Source: DATFRY01 sp963764695 (lineage in GTDB: Bacteria > Myxococcota_A > Polyangia > Haliangiales > Haliangiaceae). From it: 64,000 bases of DNA. A program made the position numbers and the translations under genes. Numbering within the stretch: position 1 is the stretch's first letter; each line of letters begins with the position of its first letter. The notes beneath the pieces were generated by a model. That model was not told the DNA's origin and did no database searches. It saw nothing but the letters and a program-made list of their open reading frames with translations. The stretch spans positions 1 to 64,000 of the forward strand of contig CAVXTW010000015.1 of the NCBI GenBank assembly GCA_963764695.1, written 5' to 3'. Positions 21,263 through 36,884 of this stretch are shown one piece after another.

Positions 21263-24240
21263 TCATGGAGCCGCGACGAACGCCTGTCGAGCCCCGCGGG
21301 CCATGGCGACGGCGTCCGTGCGCTGGCCTCTTGCCCAGAGTGCGCGCGCCAGCTGCAGGCGGGCCACACCTTCGCCCAGATGCACGGGACGAGTCTCGAT
21401 TGTCGAGACCGCCTGCTGGAGAATCGTCAGGGCGGAGCTCGTCTGGCCCGCGCCGAGATACGCCTCTCCAAGACCGGTCTGGGCTGCCACGACGAAAGCG
21501 GACTCCGGTCCGTAGCCCTTCTTTAGCAGCTTCAAGGCACGCTCGAACTGCTCGATCGCCTGCGCGTATCGGCGTCCGGCGAGGGCGACCGTCGCCAGGC
21601 CCTGAAGGGAGCGCCCAACACTTGGATGATCGTCGCGCACCTTCTTGCCAACGGCCATGGCGCGCTCGTGGGCGGCCCGGGCCTCATCGAGCCGGTTCTC
21701 GTTTACCAGCAGATCGCCGTGGGTCGTGAGCACCTCGGCAACGTAGGGGTGATCCTCGCCGTACGCCTTGATCGCAGCCGGCAGGAGCTCGTTCAGGAGG
21801 CGCCGCGCTTCCGCAATGTCATCGAGCTTCAGCGCGAGCTCCGCCTGAGGCGCTCGCACCATTACAATTGCAGGATCGTCGGGTCCCAGCGCACGTACCA
21901 GAATCTGCGCGGCGCGGTCCAGCAATTCTCCGGCCTCTTGATTGCGTTCCTGAAGGGAGCGCACGATTCCCATGTTGGTCAGGGCGCCGCCCATCTCCGG
22001 ATGACCAGATGGATATACCTGCTCGATGATCTCGAGCGATCGCGCGCAATATGCGGCTGCCTTGCCCACCTCGCGCTGCTCCGCCCTGTGCGCACACAGA
22101 TTCCCCACGGCGGTGCTCGTGTACGGATGAAGCGGACCGACCGCGTCTTCCCAGAAGGCGAGCGCTCGCAAATCCAGTTCCTCCACCTCACGCCACTCGC
22201 CGAGTGCCGCCCTGACATTCGCGAGACTCGTGAGGATGCGGACGACTCGCATATGCGCTGGTCCCTGCGTCTTCTCGCCCAGCGCGAGAGCCCGCTCAAG
22301 GAGCTCGGCCGCCTCGACGGGACGCCCTTGCCAGTTCAGAACCGCTCCCTGCACGGCCAGCAGATTGGTCACGAGATTGTCGCGGTTGCCGGCTCGCGCG
22401 ACCAGAGCCTCAGCGGCCGACCACATGCCGGTCGCCTCGACAAAGCGCCGCGCTCGCACGCCGGTGATGAACAAAAGGTCTCGTATGGCCTGGGCGGCCA
22501 GGACGTCGTCTCGGGCGCCGCTGGCGGTCTTCAAGGCCTCCTGGATGAGAGGGATGGCTCGATTGACCTGTCCAACGTCGGCTTCGAACCCGCCGTTGAC
22601 AAAGAGAGCCTCGGCCAGCACCGGTGCATACCCGAGCTCTCGCGCGCTGGTCACCACGCCGCGAATCATGCCCAGAGCCTGCTGGTACTGCCCCATGCGC
22701 CGGCGAGCGTCGATTCCATCGAGCCGGGCCCGTAGTGCCTCCACCTGCCGCCGGTCCGAGTCGCGCGCTGGCGCGATCGGGCTCGCCAGCCGCCGGCGTC
22801 GGCACAGCCCGTCACGTCTCCGACGCCGAGAACGGCCTGTGCCGCCTGGTTGAGCTGGACCTTGTCGTGCCACAGCCAGACCAGATTCTGCATCTGGCGC
22901 CGGGCACGCTCTAGACACTGCATACGCAGGTCGAGCATCGCCTCCGACTGCTCGCCGCGGACACGCGTGGCTCGACACGCCTCGGTATGCGCATCAGCCC
23001 ACGTGGCCAGGCGCCCATCGAGCGCGCGCGCGACTCGTCCGAACATGTCAGCTGCATTCGGGTCCTTCGCGGCCAGGAACGCCGCGCGCACCTTTTGACG
23101 AGTCGCGGGGCTCCACACCTGGGCGACCTTGTCCGCCGCGCCGGTACAGACCACGCCCTCGTCGTCTTCCTGTCCACGGAACAGGAAGAAGGCTCCGCTC
23201 ACACCCGCCAGCGCGATCACGGCGGCTGCAAGTCTCAGCCAGCGTTGCCGCCGCGCCCTTGCCGGATCGCCCGCGAGCGCGGTCAGAAGCGCGGCCATGC
23301 TCGGCCAGCGATCGGCTGGAGACGCAGACAGGCCGCGCACGACCGCGGCGTTCAACCACGCCGGAACTCGCGAGCTGGTCGGAGCGAACCTGCGCGCCAG
23401 GATCGACTCGCGAATCTCGGCCAGGGTCTCGCCGGCGAACGGCCGCACTCCGTGAAGCGCCTCGTACAGCGCAACGCAGAAGCTGAACTGGTCCGAGCGG
23501 GCGTCCGCTTCCTTCCCCTCGTGCTGCTCGGGCGACATGAAGGAAGGCGTCCCGAGCACCGCCCCGGTGAACGTGAAGCGAGCGTTGAGAGGCGTCCGGA
23601 TTGAGTCGGGCGTCCCGGCGGCTCCATCCTCGCCGTCCGCTGGCGGTGCGACGTCACCGAGGTAGATGGAGCGAGAGAGACCGAAGTCGGTCACGCGGCT
23701 GCGGCCGCTCTTGTTGACGAGAACGTTGGCCGGCTTGAAGTCACGGTGAACGATGCCGGAGGCGTGGGCTGCCGCGAGCCCCTGCCCGGCCGCGCTGAAG
23801 ACGGCCAGGATCTCGGGCACCGTTCGCGTCCTGGCTTGCAGCCAGCTGCGCAGGTCGACGCCGTTGACCAGCTCCATTGCCAGGAACACATGGCCTTGCG
23901 AGGTCCCGACGTCGTAGGCCACCGCAACGTTCGGATGGGCGAGACGCGCCATCGCCTGCGCCTCGCGCAGTAGACGGTTCCATTCGCCATGCTGCGGGTC
24001 CGGTCGATTGAGAAACTTCAGCGCCACCTTGCGATCGAGCTTCGGATCGTAGGCCGCATAGACGACGCCCATCCCACCCTCGCCGACCCGATCGAGGACG
24101 ACGTACCGATCCACCGTGCTGCCAAACGCCAGCTCGCCAGCCGGCGTGCCCAGACGCACCGGCGGCACAGCACCGTAGCTCCACGTCTCTCCGAGAGCGT
24201 CGCCCTGCGACGGCGTCTCCGGTGGCCCCTCGCGCTCCAC
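21263..24240 (-). CDS. Ser/Thr protein kinase with TM segment and TPR sensor domain (kinase 1)
   Basis: The cytoplasmic kinase domain starts YVVLDRVGEGGMGVVYAAYD and has the catalytic loop IVHRDFKPAN and the DFG of VTDFGLSRS. A membrane helix (LAAAVIALAGVSGAFFLF) follows. After it comes the conserved block of these proteins (AC.AT then RGEQSEAMLDLRMQCLERARRQM), then about nine tetratricopeptide repeats to the end. The likely start is GTG at 24,240, because no ATG occurs before the glycine loop. One frame break near 22,800 joins the kinase-TM half to the TPR half; length is about 992 residues. Proteins of this design are common in myxobacteria and are thought to pass protein-binding signals through the TPRs to substrate phosphorylation. 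The substrate is unknown. Confidence 0.85.
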
Positions 24241-24457
24241 GGCCCGAGCATATCGAAGACGTTCGGAGCCGGTGCCCGACGGACGCTGTTTCGACGCAAC
24301 GATGCGGCAGCCCTCGTCGATACCTCCGGCGCTGTCACCGCTGTCACTACAGCGGCATCGACAGTTCGTCGCGCGCGCCGCATGAGGGGCGATGCGCCAC
24401 ACAGCAACGGCCCTGGTTGTTGACCTGCCGTGCGGGTGCGGCTCAACCTGGCCGATC

Positions 24458-27338
<2,881 letters not shown>

Positions 27339-27431
27339 GAGGGACGCCAGCGTATCAGGCACCCGAGCGCCGGGCGACGGCGGCGACCATCCTCGTGCGC
27401 GCGGGCGCGACCATCCGGGCGAGCTGCCAGC

Positions 27432-27690
27432 CGCTGTGCGACGGCTGACCCAAGATCGGTAGAAGGAGCGCGTGCTGGGCTCGTCAAGTGTGAGCCCCGT
27501 CGCGAGCGCCGCGTGCACCGCCACCGGCATGGTCGTCGTCGCGCCGTCGCGCAGGAAGATGCCGCGGCGCTGCAAGCCACTTGCATGGCCCGCCACGCAA
27601 GCGGCCGCGCGCGGCGTCGAGCAGGCGCGGGCTGATTGAGCTGTCCGTCGGCCCCGATGATCCCGCGGGGCACCTCCGCGACATGGTTCA
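27432..27690 (-). pseudogene. Decayed partial copy of the DUF6986-like aldolase gene
   Basis: Three blocks match the intact gene at 30,643-32,055 in the same order: IIGADGQLNQPRLLDAARGR (near 27,670-27,610), GRGIFLRDGATTTMPVAVH (27,570-27,510) and TGLTLDE with SFYRSWVSRR (27,500-27,435). The intact protein has IIGADGALNLPRLLDAARGR, GRGIFLSDGATTTMPVPVH and TGLTIEELRSRSFYQILVNRR. The regions between the blocks in the intact gene (about 31,140-31,250 and 30,740-31,090) are missing, and the N-terminal two thirds is absent. It cannot encode an aldolase. It sits just upstream of kinase 2, exactly as the intact gene sits just upstream of kinase 3. Confidence 0.75.
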
Positions 27691-30571
27691 GCGAGCTGAG
27701 GACTCGCCATGCTCCGCCAGCCACTTCTCGATGCCGGCGATGACCGCGCGGTTGTCGCCTTCGGCCTGGCGAGCAGAGACTGAGGTCCTGCGGGCGAGCT
27801 CCCGGCCGCGTCGCTTCTCGCCCGAGGCCCAGAGCGCGCGAGCCAGCTGAAGGCGGGCGCCCGCCATCCACTGTGGCCCCGTATCTTGTTCGATCGCGGG
27901 TGTGAGGGCTCGTCCGAGCTCCGCGCGAGCCGCCTTGGTGTCGCCCGTCCCGAGCAGCGCCTCTCCCAGACACTCGCGCGTCAGGACCAGGGAGCTGCTG
28001 TCCGCGCCGACTTGAGGGAGAATAGTCGAACGCCTGGCGACAGCGGCGGAGAGCCAGCCGTAATGGCGGCCGCTCGTATTGTGCAGCAGTCCTAGAGACG
28101 CAAGCGCATGCCCGACGTTAACGTGTTCGGGCACGCCAGCTCGCGCGCACTGCTCAATCACGGCGCGCAGGTTCCCTCGGCACGGTCCAGGTGACCCGCC
28201 CGCCGCTGCGGCGTCACCCAGGCTGAGATAGGTGTTCGAGAGGAACACGTCATGCTTGTCGAGGACTCTCTTCTGGGTGGAGAGGACGTGACTCATAGAG
28301 CTCGAATGCGCGCTCGAAGTTGCCCAGGCGCGACTCTGCGTTCGCGGCCTGCTCCAGGGAGTATGTCGTGAGCACGTGCTCCGCCCCGAGCTCCTCTCGG
28401 CGGATCGCGAGGGCCGCAATCGCCGCGTCGCGCGCCTCCGCAGGTGGCCCAGGTTCATGTAGCCCTGTCCGAGGCTGTCCAGCGTGGAAGCGATGTCGGG
28501 GTGGTTTGATCGGGTAGCAAATCGTCTCGCTGGAGGGTCAGCGCGGCCTTCGAACTCGGCCAGCGCCTCGTGCTTCCGGCCCATGTTCAGCAGAGTAATG
28601 CCGGTATTCTGCCGGGCCCGCACGAAGGCGGGCGACCTGGTGCCCAGTGACCTTCCTCCAAAGCTCCTGGGCGTGCCGGTAGTGGCGAAGCGCCTCTTCC
28701 GTGTGGCTCGGCGTTTCCCTCCGCGCTGCCCATGTTCGTGGCGAGCCGAGCCCCGCAGGGCGTCGTCGCCGTGCGCACGCTCGACAGCCAGCTCCGCGAA
28801 TCGCGCTGCGACCAGACTCTCCGGGACACGACCCGCGCGCCCGTAGTTGGCCAGGAGACTGAGCAGGATCTCGGCCTCGAGCGCCCAGTCCTGCGCCTTC
28901 ACCGCCTGCTTCGCGGCATCGAGCAGGGCCTTCTCCGCCTGTTCGGGTTCCACCTGGCTGAGATGGCCGAGCGAGCGCCTGGCCGGCCTCGGCGATCGAG
29001 CGGACGTAGCCGGTCGCGTCGGCCTCCTTCTTCAGCGCCTCCATGTACTCGCGGCCCTGCTGGTAGCGGCCCGCCTCGTACAGCGCGTGCGATCGGCTCA
29101 ATCGCTCGCGAACCGACTGCACCGCGACGAGGGTCGCGGGGTCATCGGGCGGCGCGACGACCGCGCGCAGGTTGGCCACGTTCGCGCACGGCGAGACGGT
29201 CGGCAACGGTCCGCGGCTCTGACCGCGCGATCGAGGCTCTTCGCATCGGGCGCGTCGGCGTAGACGTCGACCAGGTCCTTCATCTCCTGGCGCCTGCGGG
29301 CCAGGCATTCCATGCGCAGATCGAGCACCGACTGGCGGACTGCGTGCCGTCCACGTGCGTCGCGGCGCATGCCTGGTCGTGCATCGCCGCCCAGGCGCCG
29401 GCGCGCTGATCGAGAATCTCGGCGAAGGCCTGCCATGTCCGTGTCTGCGCCGGCCGCTCCGCTTCGCGCGAAGGCATTGCGCAGCTCCTGCTTGCGGGCC
29501 TTGTCCCAGGCTCCGGCAAGCCGCTGGTGGCCGAGGTCGCAGCGCGGCGCCGGCGGCGGCATCGCTCGAAGCGCGGGACAGGACGAACGCGAACGCGGCG
29601 GGCAGGAGACGGCCAGGCCGACGCCGCGGGCCAGCGGCCGCGCCGGCCCATGCGGTGGGGAGAGAGAGCCGCGAGGAGCGCGTCCATGGACGGAAAGCGA
29701 TCCTCCGCCGCCTGTGCGAGTCCTCGCAGCAGCGCCTGCCGGCACCACCGCGGGACCGAGGAGCCGGCCGGAGCGGGCGCACCTCCATGCCTTGTCTCTC
29801 TCACCGGATCCTGACCGCAGCGCGAAGGGGTGCTCGCCGTAGACGGCTTCGTAGAGGGCGACGCAGAAGGAGAACTGATCGGTGCGGGCATCGACAACTC
29901 CGCCCGCGTGCTGCTCAGGTGACATATACGAGAACGTGCCGAGCACCGCACCGGTCCCGGTGAGCGGGGTGGACAGGTGACTCGGCGATGAGAGGACTGT
30001 CGCGCCCGGCCCGCCCTTCGCGTCCGGACTCGTCATCGCCCGGTTCGAGCGCGGCGCGGGAGAGGCCGAAGTCGGTGACGCGCGGGCGATCCTGTTCGGT
30101 CCAGGACCACATTGCCGGGCTTGAAATCGCGGTGGACGATCCTGGCGGCGTGAGCGGCGGCGAGGCCCTCGGCCTGCGCCGCGGAAGACCTCCAGCACCT
30201 CGGCGAACGATCGGCGCTTCTCTGACAGCCAGGCGCGCAGGTCGACTCCGTCCACGAACTCCATGGACAGGAACGGCCGGCCGTCGACGATTTCCACCTC
30301 GTAGACCACGGCGACATTCGGGTGAGCGAGGTCGCGCCATTGCCTGGGCCTCGCGCAGGAGGCGCTGGTCGCGGATGTCATCGGCGCCGACGCTGCGGCG
30401 GGCCAGGAACTTCAGGGCGACTCGTCGATCGAGGCGGGGGTCGTAGGCCGCATACACGACTCCCATGCCGCCTTCACCGACGCGATCGAGGATGAAGTAG
30501 CGGTGGAACGTACTTCCTGGCTCGAGCGACGACGTCTCGATGCGGGCAGCGCTGCTCGTCGGACCCGTCAT
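27688..30571 (-). CDS. Ser/Thr protein kinase with TPR domain (kinase 3)
   Basis: The start MTGPTSSAARIETSS leads into a kinase domain (FILDRVGEGGMGVVYAAYDP, FLSMEFVDGVDLRAWL, RIVHRDFKPGNVVL, the DFG loop in broken frame near 30,070, and SYMSPEQHAGGVVDARTDQF). A Cys/Trp-rich juxtamembrane block (CDLGHQRLAGAWDKARKQEL, QSVLDLRMECLARRRQEMKD) follows, then TPRs to WLAEHGESSAR. About 961 residues; the membrane helix expected near 29,600 is blurred by frame breaks, of which I count around eight. The gene begins 71 bp after the DUF6986-like aldolase, on the same strand. The signal sensed and the substrates are unknown. The many breaks could in principle mean decay, but the error pattern resembles that of the conserved kdp genes. 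Confidence 0.75.
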
Positions 30572-30642
30572 ACGTCCTCGTCTCTCACATCTTCGGACTA
30601 TCCCGCGGAGGCCGGCGGAGGAGTCTGGCCCATCGAAGAGGC

Positions 30643-32055
30643 CTAGCCGGGCGTGGTGCCGCCCAGCGCGCGCCGGTTGACCAGGATCTGGTAGAAGGAG
30701 CGCGAGCGCAGCTCCTCGATGGTGAGCCCGGTGGCCAGCGCCTCTTCCTCGCCGAAGGCGCCGCAGTTGATGCCGCGCAGGAAGAAGTTGAGGAGGCCCT
30801 GACCGGTGGCGGCGTCGTCGAAGACGTCGCCGACCAGGGTGGCCTGGGCGGCGCGCGAGACGAAGGCCTTGAGGCGCTGCGAGGCGGGCGCGAGCGCCTG
30901 GATGAAGAAGGCGTAGACGGTGGCGTAGCGGGTCGGCAGCTGGCCCGGGTGCAGGTCCCAGCCCTGGTAGAAGCCGGTCTCCAGGCTGTGCTGGATGTCG
31001 GCCACGTGCAGGCGCCAGGCGTCGTGCACGCTGCGGCGGTTGTCGCGCTCCTGCTCGTCGGTGAGCGAGGCGCCCTTGTCGGCGCGGTGCACCGGCACCG
31101 GCATGGTCGTTGTCGCGCCGTCGCTCAGGAAGATGCCGCGGCCGCTGTAGGCCACCTGCATCATGTGCTTGGCGAAGTCGCAGACCGGGTGGCGCATGCG
31201 CTGGTGGTGCGCGGTGATGTTGCACGACGCGGTGTAGTCGTAGGTCCCGAAGTGGGCCGCCACGCAGCGGCCGCGGGCGGCGTCGAGCAGGCGCGGAAGG
31301 TTGAGCGCTCCGTCGGCGCCGATGATCGACTGCGTGGTCTCGACCATGAACTCCATGGTCAGCGTGCCGGCCGGCAGGCGCAGGCGCTGCTCGAGCTGCT
31401 CGAGCGCGCGGCCCAGGGTCTCGACCTGCTCGGCGCAGGTGATCTTGGGCAGCGTGACGACGAAGTTGGCCGGCACCTGGCCGCGACCCTCGCGCGCCAT
31501 GGTGGTGAGGAAGATGTCGAGCGTGCGCAGGCTGCGGCGGACCAGCTCGTCGCTGAACGGCTTGATGCGGATGCCGCAGAACGGAGGCAGCGTGCCGGCC
31601 GCCATGCCGCGCGCCACTTCCTGGGCCGCGGAGGCGGCGTGGCCGTCCTCCTCCTGATCGGGCCGGTTGCCGTAGCCGTCCTCGAAGTCGATGCGGAAGT
31701 CCTCGACCGGCTCGCGGCGCAGCTTGGCCACCACGCGCTCGTGGATGGCGCGCGCCGCCTCCGCGCCGACGCCGAGGCCGAGCGACTCGGCCAGGTCGGC
31801 CGGATCGCCGCCGTACTGCTCGAGCGTGCGCAGCGCGAGCGCGCCCAGCTTGCCCGCCAGATCCGACTTGAAGAGATGCGCGCCTCCGTAGACGGTGTGG
31901 ACCGGCTGGCGTCGATCCTTCTCGAGCGGATAGCGCTCGGCCACGACGCGGTTGGGGCCCTTCAGGCGGCCGATGAGCTCGTTGAGCTCCGCGTTGGAGA
32001 GCGTCTTCGCGATCGAGTTCGGCGAGGTCACGTCGGCCACGGCGGACGTTGCCAT
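30643..32055 (-). CDS. CitE/HpcH-like aldolase family protein (DUF6986-like)
   Basis: This intact 470-residue protein starts MATSAVADVT. The family signature is the metal-binding motif DFEDGYG at residues 123-129, preceded by RQPVHTVYGGAH (50-60). Further on are FCGIRIKPFSDEL, FVVTLPKITCAEQVE, LTMEFMVETTQSIIGADG and FGTYDYTASCNI, matching the HpcH/HpaI aldolase and citrate-lyase beta TIM-barrel, in which acidic residues hold Mg2+ for cleavage of a 2-oxo- or CoA-acid. The exact substrate is not predictable, and I recall these long relatives as DUF6986. A longer reading upstream to 33,234 would run antisense through the ABC exporter and is not supported. Its start is only 24 bp from the divergent exporter start. 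The gene has a decayed partial paralogue at 27,432-27,690. Confidence 0.8.
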   Translation of the reverse strand: MATSAVADVTSPNSIAKTLSNAELNELIGRLKGPNRVVAERYPLEKDRRQPVHTVYGGAHLFKSDLAGKLGALALRTLEQYGGDPADLAESLGLGVGAEAARAIHERVVAKLRREPVEDFRIDFEDGYGNRPDQEEDGHAASAAQEVARGMAAGTLPPFCGIRIKPFSDELVRRSLRTLDIFLTTMAREGRGQVPANFVVTLPKITCAEQVETLGRALEQLEQRLRLPAGTLTMEFMVETTQSIIGADGALNLPRLLDAARGRCVAAHFGTYDYTASCNITAHHQRMRHPVCDFAKHMMQVAYSGRGIFLSDGATTTMPVPVHRADKGASLTDEQERDNRRSVHDAWRLHVADIQHSLETGFYQGWDLHPGQLPTRYATVYAFFIQALAPASQRLKAFVSRAAQATLVGDVFDDAATGQGLLNFFLRGINCGAFGEEEALATGLTIEELRSRSFYQILVNRRALGGTTPG

Positions 32056-32079
32056 GTGGGCTGGTACAGTGCAAGGACG
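32056..32079. promoter_or_regulatory. 24-bp divergent gap between two start codons
   Basis: Only 24 bp separate the aldolase ATG (minus) from the exporter GTG (plus). Each promoter must therefore overlap the other gene's coding sequence, or the transcripts are almost leaderless. GGTACAGT at 32,063-32,070 is -10-like for the plus strand but has no clear -35 partner. Confidence 0.35.
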
Positions 32080-33909
<1,830 letters not shown>

Positions 33910-33954
33910 ATCATTCGATCGATGGAATCGGATCGCGGGGCCCGAAACGACGAA

Positions 33955-33976
33955 ACGGGCGAGTGCTCTCGCCCGT
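33955..33976. terminator. Intrinsic terminator after cold-shock gene (bidirectional)
   Basis: A perfect 9-bp stem (ACGGGCGAG / CTCGCCCGT) has a 4-base loop. On the minus strand it is followed by TTTCGTCGTTTC, suiting termination of the cold-shock gene. On the plus strand it can end the ABC exporter transcript. Confidence 0.7.
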
Positions 33977-34002
33977 CCGTCCTTCATGCAGCGTGGCCGC
34001 CG

Positions 34003-34203
34003 CTATGCGCGTCGAACGTTGGCTGCCTGCAGTCCTTTCGGTCCCTGTACGATCTCGAACTCGACAGTCTCTCCTTCCGAAAGGGTCCTGAAGCCTTCAG
34101 CCATGATGGCCGTGTGGTGGACGAAGACGTCCGGACCGTCGTCCTGAGCGATGAACCCGAAGCCCTTCGTATTGTTGAACCACTTCACAGTACCTTTGTG
34201 CAC
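34003..34203 (-). CDS. Cold-shock protein, CspA family
   Basis: A 66-residue single cold-shock domain: (V)HKGTVKWFNNTKGFGFIA at the start, RNP1 KGFGFI (residues 13-18), RNP2 VFVHH (26-30), and the family ending FEIVQGPKGLQAANV. It binds single-stranded RNA or DNA and melts RNA secondary structure. The start is GTG at 34,203, chosen because AAGGA lies 8 bases upstream and the length fits the family; a longer upstream frame has no protein-like composition. A perfect-stem terminator lies 26 bp past the stop. Regulation by temperature cannot be read from the 5' region. Confidence 0.93.
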   Translation of the reverse strand: MHKGTVKWFNNTKGFGFIAQDDGPDVFVHHTAIMAEGFRTLSEGETVEFEIVQGPKGLQAANVRRA

Positions 34204-34517
34204 GACCAAGTTCCTTCTCTGCTGGCGGCCCCTGTCAACGAAAGCTTGCCGCCTCTTACATAGCTCCACGAGAATCCGTGTCGACGCGCAGGAGCGTTGA
34301 CTTGCTGGGGGTCGCCCGTCAAGTGGAATACAGCGGCTTCGATGGCACCCCACGGAGGCGATCGCCGCGCTGCGACACGCGGTTTTCTGATGCGTCGCGT
34401 TGGACATGAGTCGGAACTTTGACTCAGCCACCCGTGATCACAGCCGGTTAGAATGAGCTTATATCTCGGCCTCGCCTTTGCTTCGAGACCACGCGGCCTC
34501 TCACAACGGAGCACCTG
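34204..34517. promoter_or_regulatory. Divergent intergenic region (cspA / DUF2330 gene)
   Basis: 314 bp without a gene, visibly AT-richer around 34,385-34,470 (TTGACT at 34,419, TTATAT at 34,459). These elements are not at standard spacing, so I do not call a promoter box. TTGACA on the minus strand around 34,240 is a possible -35 for the cold-shock gene. Confidence 0.4.
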
Positions 34518-36317
34518 ATGAAGCGCTGGCTCGCTGTCCGTCTCGCTGCACTGTCGATCGGAGTCGCCTCGGTCGCACTAGTGTCCCTCGTTCGCATTCC
34601 GGATGCACGCGCCTGCGGCTGCTTCACGCCCCCGGATCCGTCGGTGCCCATCGTTCAGGCAGGCGAGCGCATCGCCTTCAAGCGGAGCGAGGGCAAGGTC
34701 ACGGCGCACATCCAGATCCAGTACAGCGGCCCGGCCGAGGAGTTCGGCTGGCTGCTGCCGCTTCCGTCGGTGCCGACGCTCCAGGTGGGCACCGACGAGC
34801 TGTTCGCGCAGCTCATCGCGCAGACCCAGCCCCGCTATGCCCTGGTCGCCGAGTACAACGGCGACTGCTGGTTCGATCCGAACAACCAGGACTCGGCCGC
34901 CGGCGGTGACGACGGAGGCGGCGACGCAGGCGGCGACGGCGGCGGCGAGCCGGGCAGCCCGGTCGTGTTCCGCGAGGACGTCGGCCCCTACGACGCGGTG
35001 GTGCTCGACGCCAGCTCCAAGGAGGCGATGCTGACCTGGCTCGACGAGAACGGCTTCTTCGTGCCGGCCGGCACCGACGAGGCGGTCGAGCCGTACATCC
35101 GCGAGGGCGCCTATTTCCTCGCCCTCAAGCTGCTCAAGGGGCAGGACGCCGGCGACATCCAGCCGGTGGTCGTCGACTACGACAGCGAGTACGCGATGAT
35201 CCCGATCGTGCTGACCGGCGTGGCCGCCGATCCGAACATGCCGGTCATGGTCTGGGTGCTCGGCGAGTCGCGCGCCATCCCGCGCAACTACTTCCACACC
35301 GAGATCAACGACGCCGAGATCGACTGGCTCAACTTCGGCTCGAACTACATCGACGTCATCACCCGCGCGGTCGACGAGGCGGAGCGTCACCAGTCGTTCG
35401 TGACCGAGTACGCCGGCACCAGCTCGATCATGGATGGGCTGCTGAACTACCCCGAGCGGTTCGGTGACCTCCCCGAGCTGCGCTCGATCAACGATCCGAT
35501 CGAGTACGTCGAGTATGTGCTGAACCGCGGCTACGACAGCTTCCTGCCGTTCACCGGCAGGGTCCTGGGTGGCCCGCTGCTGTCCGCTCTGCAGGAGCAG
35601 CTCCCGGTACCGGCAGGGCTGCTCGCGGAGCTGAACCAGCAGGGACAGGGGCCGGCCGCCTACTACTTCGACATGCGCAACTGGCTCGACTACGACCGCA
35701 AGCAGCGGCCGGAGCTCTACAAGGGCCTTGACCTCGAGTTCGATCCGATCGACCTGACCGCCCTGCTCAACGAGCGCGTGGTCCAGCCGACCCTGGCCGC
35801 CGACGCCCTGTTCCGCGACAACTCGTACATGACGCGGCTGTTCACCACGATGTCGCCCAACGAGATGACGCGCGACCCGGTGTTCAGCTTCAAGTCGGAC
35901 CTGCCCGACGTCAGCAACGTCCACCAGGGCACGCTCACCTACTACTGCGGCCGCATCAACGAGGACTCGCCGACCGACACGCCGGCCGTCATCACCACCG
36001 AGAACGGGTGGGAGCTGGTGCTGCCCGACGGGCCGGGTGCAAATCCATGGACCAACCAGCAGTGGCCCAAGAGTCAGTTCATCCAGGTCGTGCGCGAGGA
36101 GGGGGAGGCCGACTCGGTGGTCGACAACACCGACGAGATCGCGGCCTACATCGAGGCGCGCGGCCTGGAGCTGCCCGGTGGCGACGGCGAGCGGCCGCAT
36201 CGCGACCGGGACGGCGGCTGCTCGGTCGGCGGCGACGGCGCGAGCTCGGCGGGCAGCCTGGCCCTTGGCGCGCTCGCCGCGCTGTTCCTGCTGCGTCGCC
36301 GGCGCCGGCTCGGCTAG
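34518..36317 (+). CDS. DUF2330 protein with MYXO-CTERM sorting tag
   Basis: This intact 599-residue exported protein has a signal peptide (LAALSIGVASVALVSLVRIPDARA), then the DUF2330 start ACGCFTPPDPSVP and EEFGWLLPLPSVPTL. A Gly/Asp-rich linker at about residues 133-152 follows, then the main domain. The C-terminus is a textbook MYXO-CTERM tag: a Cys in GGCSVGGDGA, a hydrophobic helix (SLALGALAALFLL) and an Arg run. In myxobacteria this tag directs proteins to the cell surface after trimming by a dedicated intramembrane enzyme. DUF2330 has no known activity. The protein is therefore a likely surface component and is the strongest single taxonomic marker in the window. The next plus-strand lipoprotein starts 10 bp after its stop. 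Confidence 0.9.
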   Translation: MKRWLAVRLAALSIGVASVALVSLVRIPDARACGCFTPPDPSVPIVQAGERIAFKRSEGKVTAHIQIQYSGPAEEFGWLLPLPSVPTLQVGTDELFAQLIAQTQPRYALVAEYNGDCWFDPNNQDSAAGGDDGGGDAGGDGGGEPGSPVVFREDVGPYDAVVLDASSKEAMLTWLDENGFFVPAGTDEAVEPYIREGAYFLALKLLKGQDAGDIQPVVVDYDSEYAMIPIVLTGVAADPNMPVMVWVLGESRAIPRNYFHTEINDAEIDWLNFGSNYIDVITRAVDEAERHQSFVTEYAGTSSIMDGLLNYPERFGDLPELRSINDPIEYVEYVLNRGYDSFLPFTGRVLGGPLLSALQEQLPVPAGLLAELNQQGQGPAAYYFDMRNWLDYDRKQRPELYKGLDLEFDPIDLTALLNERVVQPTLAADALFRDNSYMTRLFTTMSPNEMTRDPVFSFKSDLPDVSNVHQGTLTYYCGRINEDSPTDTPAVITTENGWELVLPDGPGANPWTNQQWPKSQFIQVVREEGEADSVVDNTDEIAAYIEARGLELPGGDGERPHRDRDGGCSVGGDGASSAGSLALGALAALFLLRRRRRLG

Positions 36318-36327
36318 CATCCGGCGC

Positions 36328-36865
36328 ATGATGACGAGGTGGGTGTGCAGCGCCGCCGCAGTCGCGCTCTTCGCCTGCGGCGGCGATGATGGCACGGGTG
36401 AGTTGGGCGCCCGAGCTGGTCCTGGGCAGCGCGAGCGAGGACCGCACCCAGTTCGTGCCGGTGGACGACGGCGCCGACGTGCCGCTCGTCCCCGGCTCGC
36501 AGGGCGGCTTCCACGTCTGGACCGGCCTGCGCCTGCGCGGCGCCGCCGGCATCATTCACCTCGAGCGCGAGGTTCGACGGACGTCCGACGACGAGATCGT
36601 CCTGCTCGCCTCGACCTACGTGATGGAGGTCCCCGACGAGGCGGTCGACGCGTGGTGGGAGCAGCCGCACGGCGAGGCAAACGCCCTGCCCAGCTTCATG
36701 TGCCCCACGCCCCTCGGCGTCCGCGTGCGCGACGAGCTTTTGATCCTGCGCGCCCAGATCCTCACCCAGGACGACGAGCTCCTCGTCGAGGACGAGCTCC
36801 GCTTCACCCCGCGCTGCCCCGACGACGAACAGGCCGAGTTCTGCGCCGAGATCTGCAGCGGCTGA
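36328..36865 (+). CDS. Small lipoprotein of unknown function
   Basis: MMTRWVCSAAAVALFACGGDDG is a lipoprotein signal with a Gly-Gly-Asp-Asp linker. A single-base break near 36,400 moves the body to another frame: APELVLGSASEDRTQFVPVDDG, GGFHVWTGLRLRG, FTPRCPDDEQAEFCAEICSG. About 179 residues. The C-terminal cysteines (CPDDEQAEFCAEIC) suggest disulphides in the periplasm or at the surface. It begins 10 bp after the DUF2330 gene and is probably co-transcribed with it. No family is recognised. Confidence 0.65.
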
Positions 36866-36884
36866 TTTCCGGCCCGGCGAGGCG

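Noticed and set aside
34380..34470. Sigma70 promoter for the DUF2330 gene
   Set aside because: TTGACT and TAGAAT are present but 24 bp apart, outside the usual spacing.
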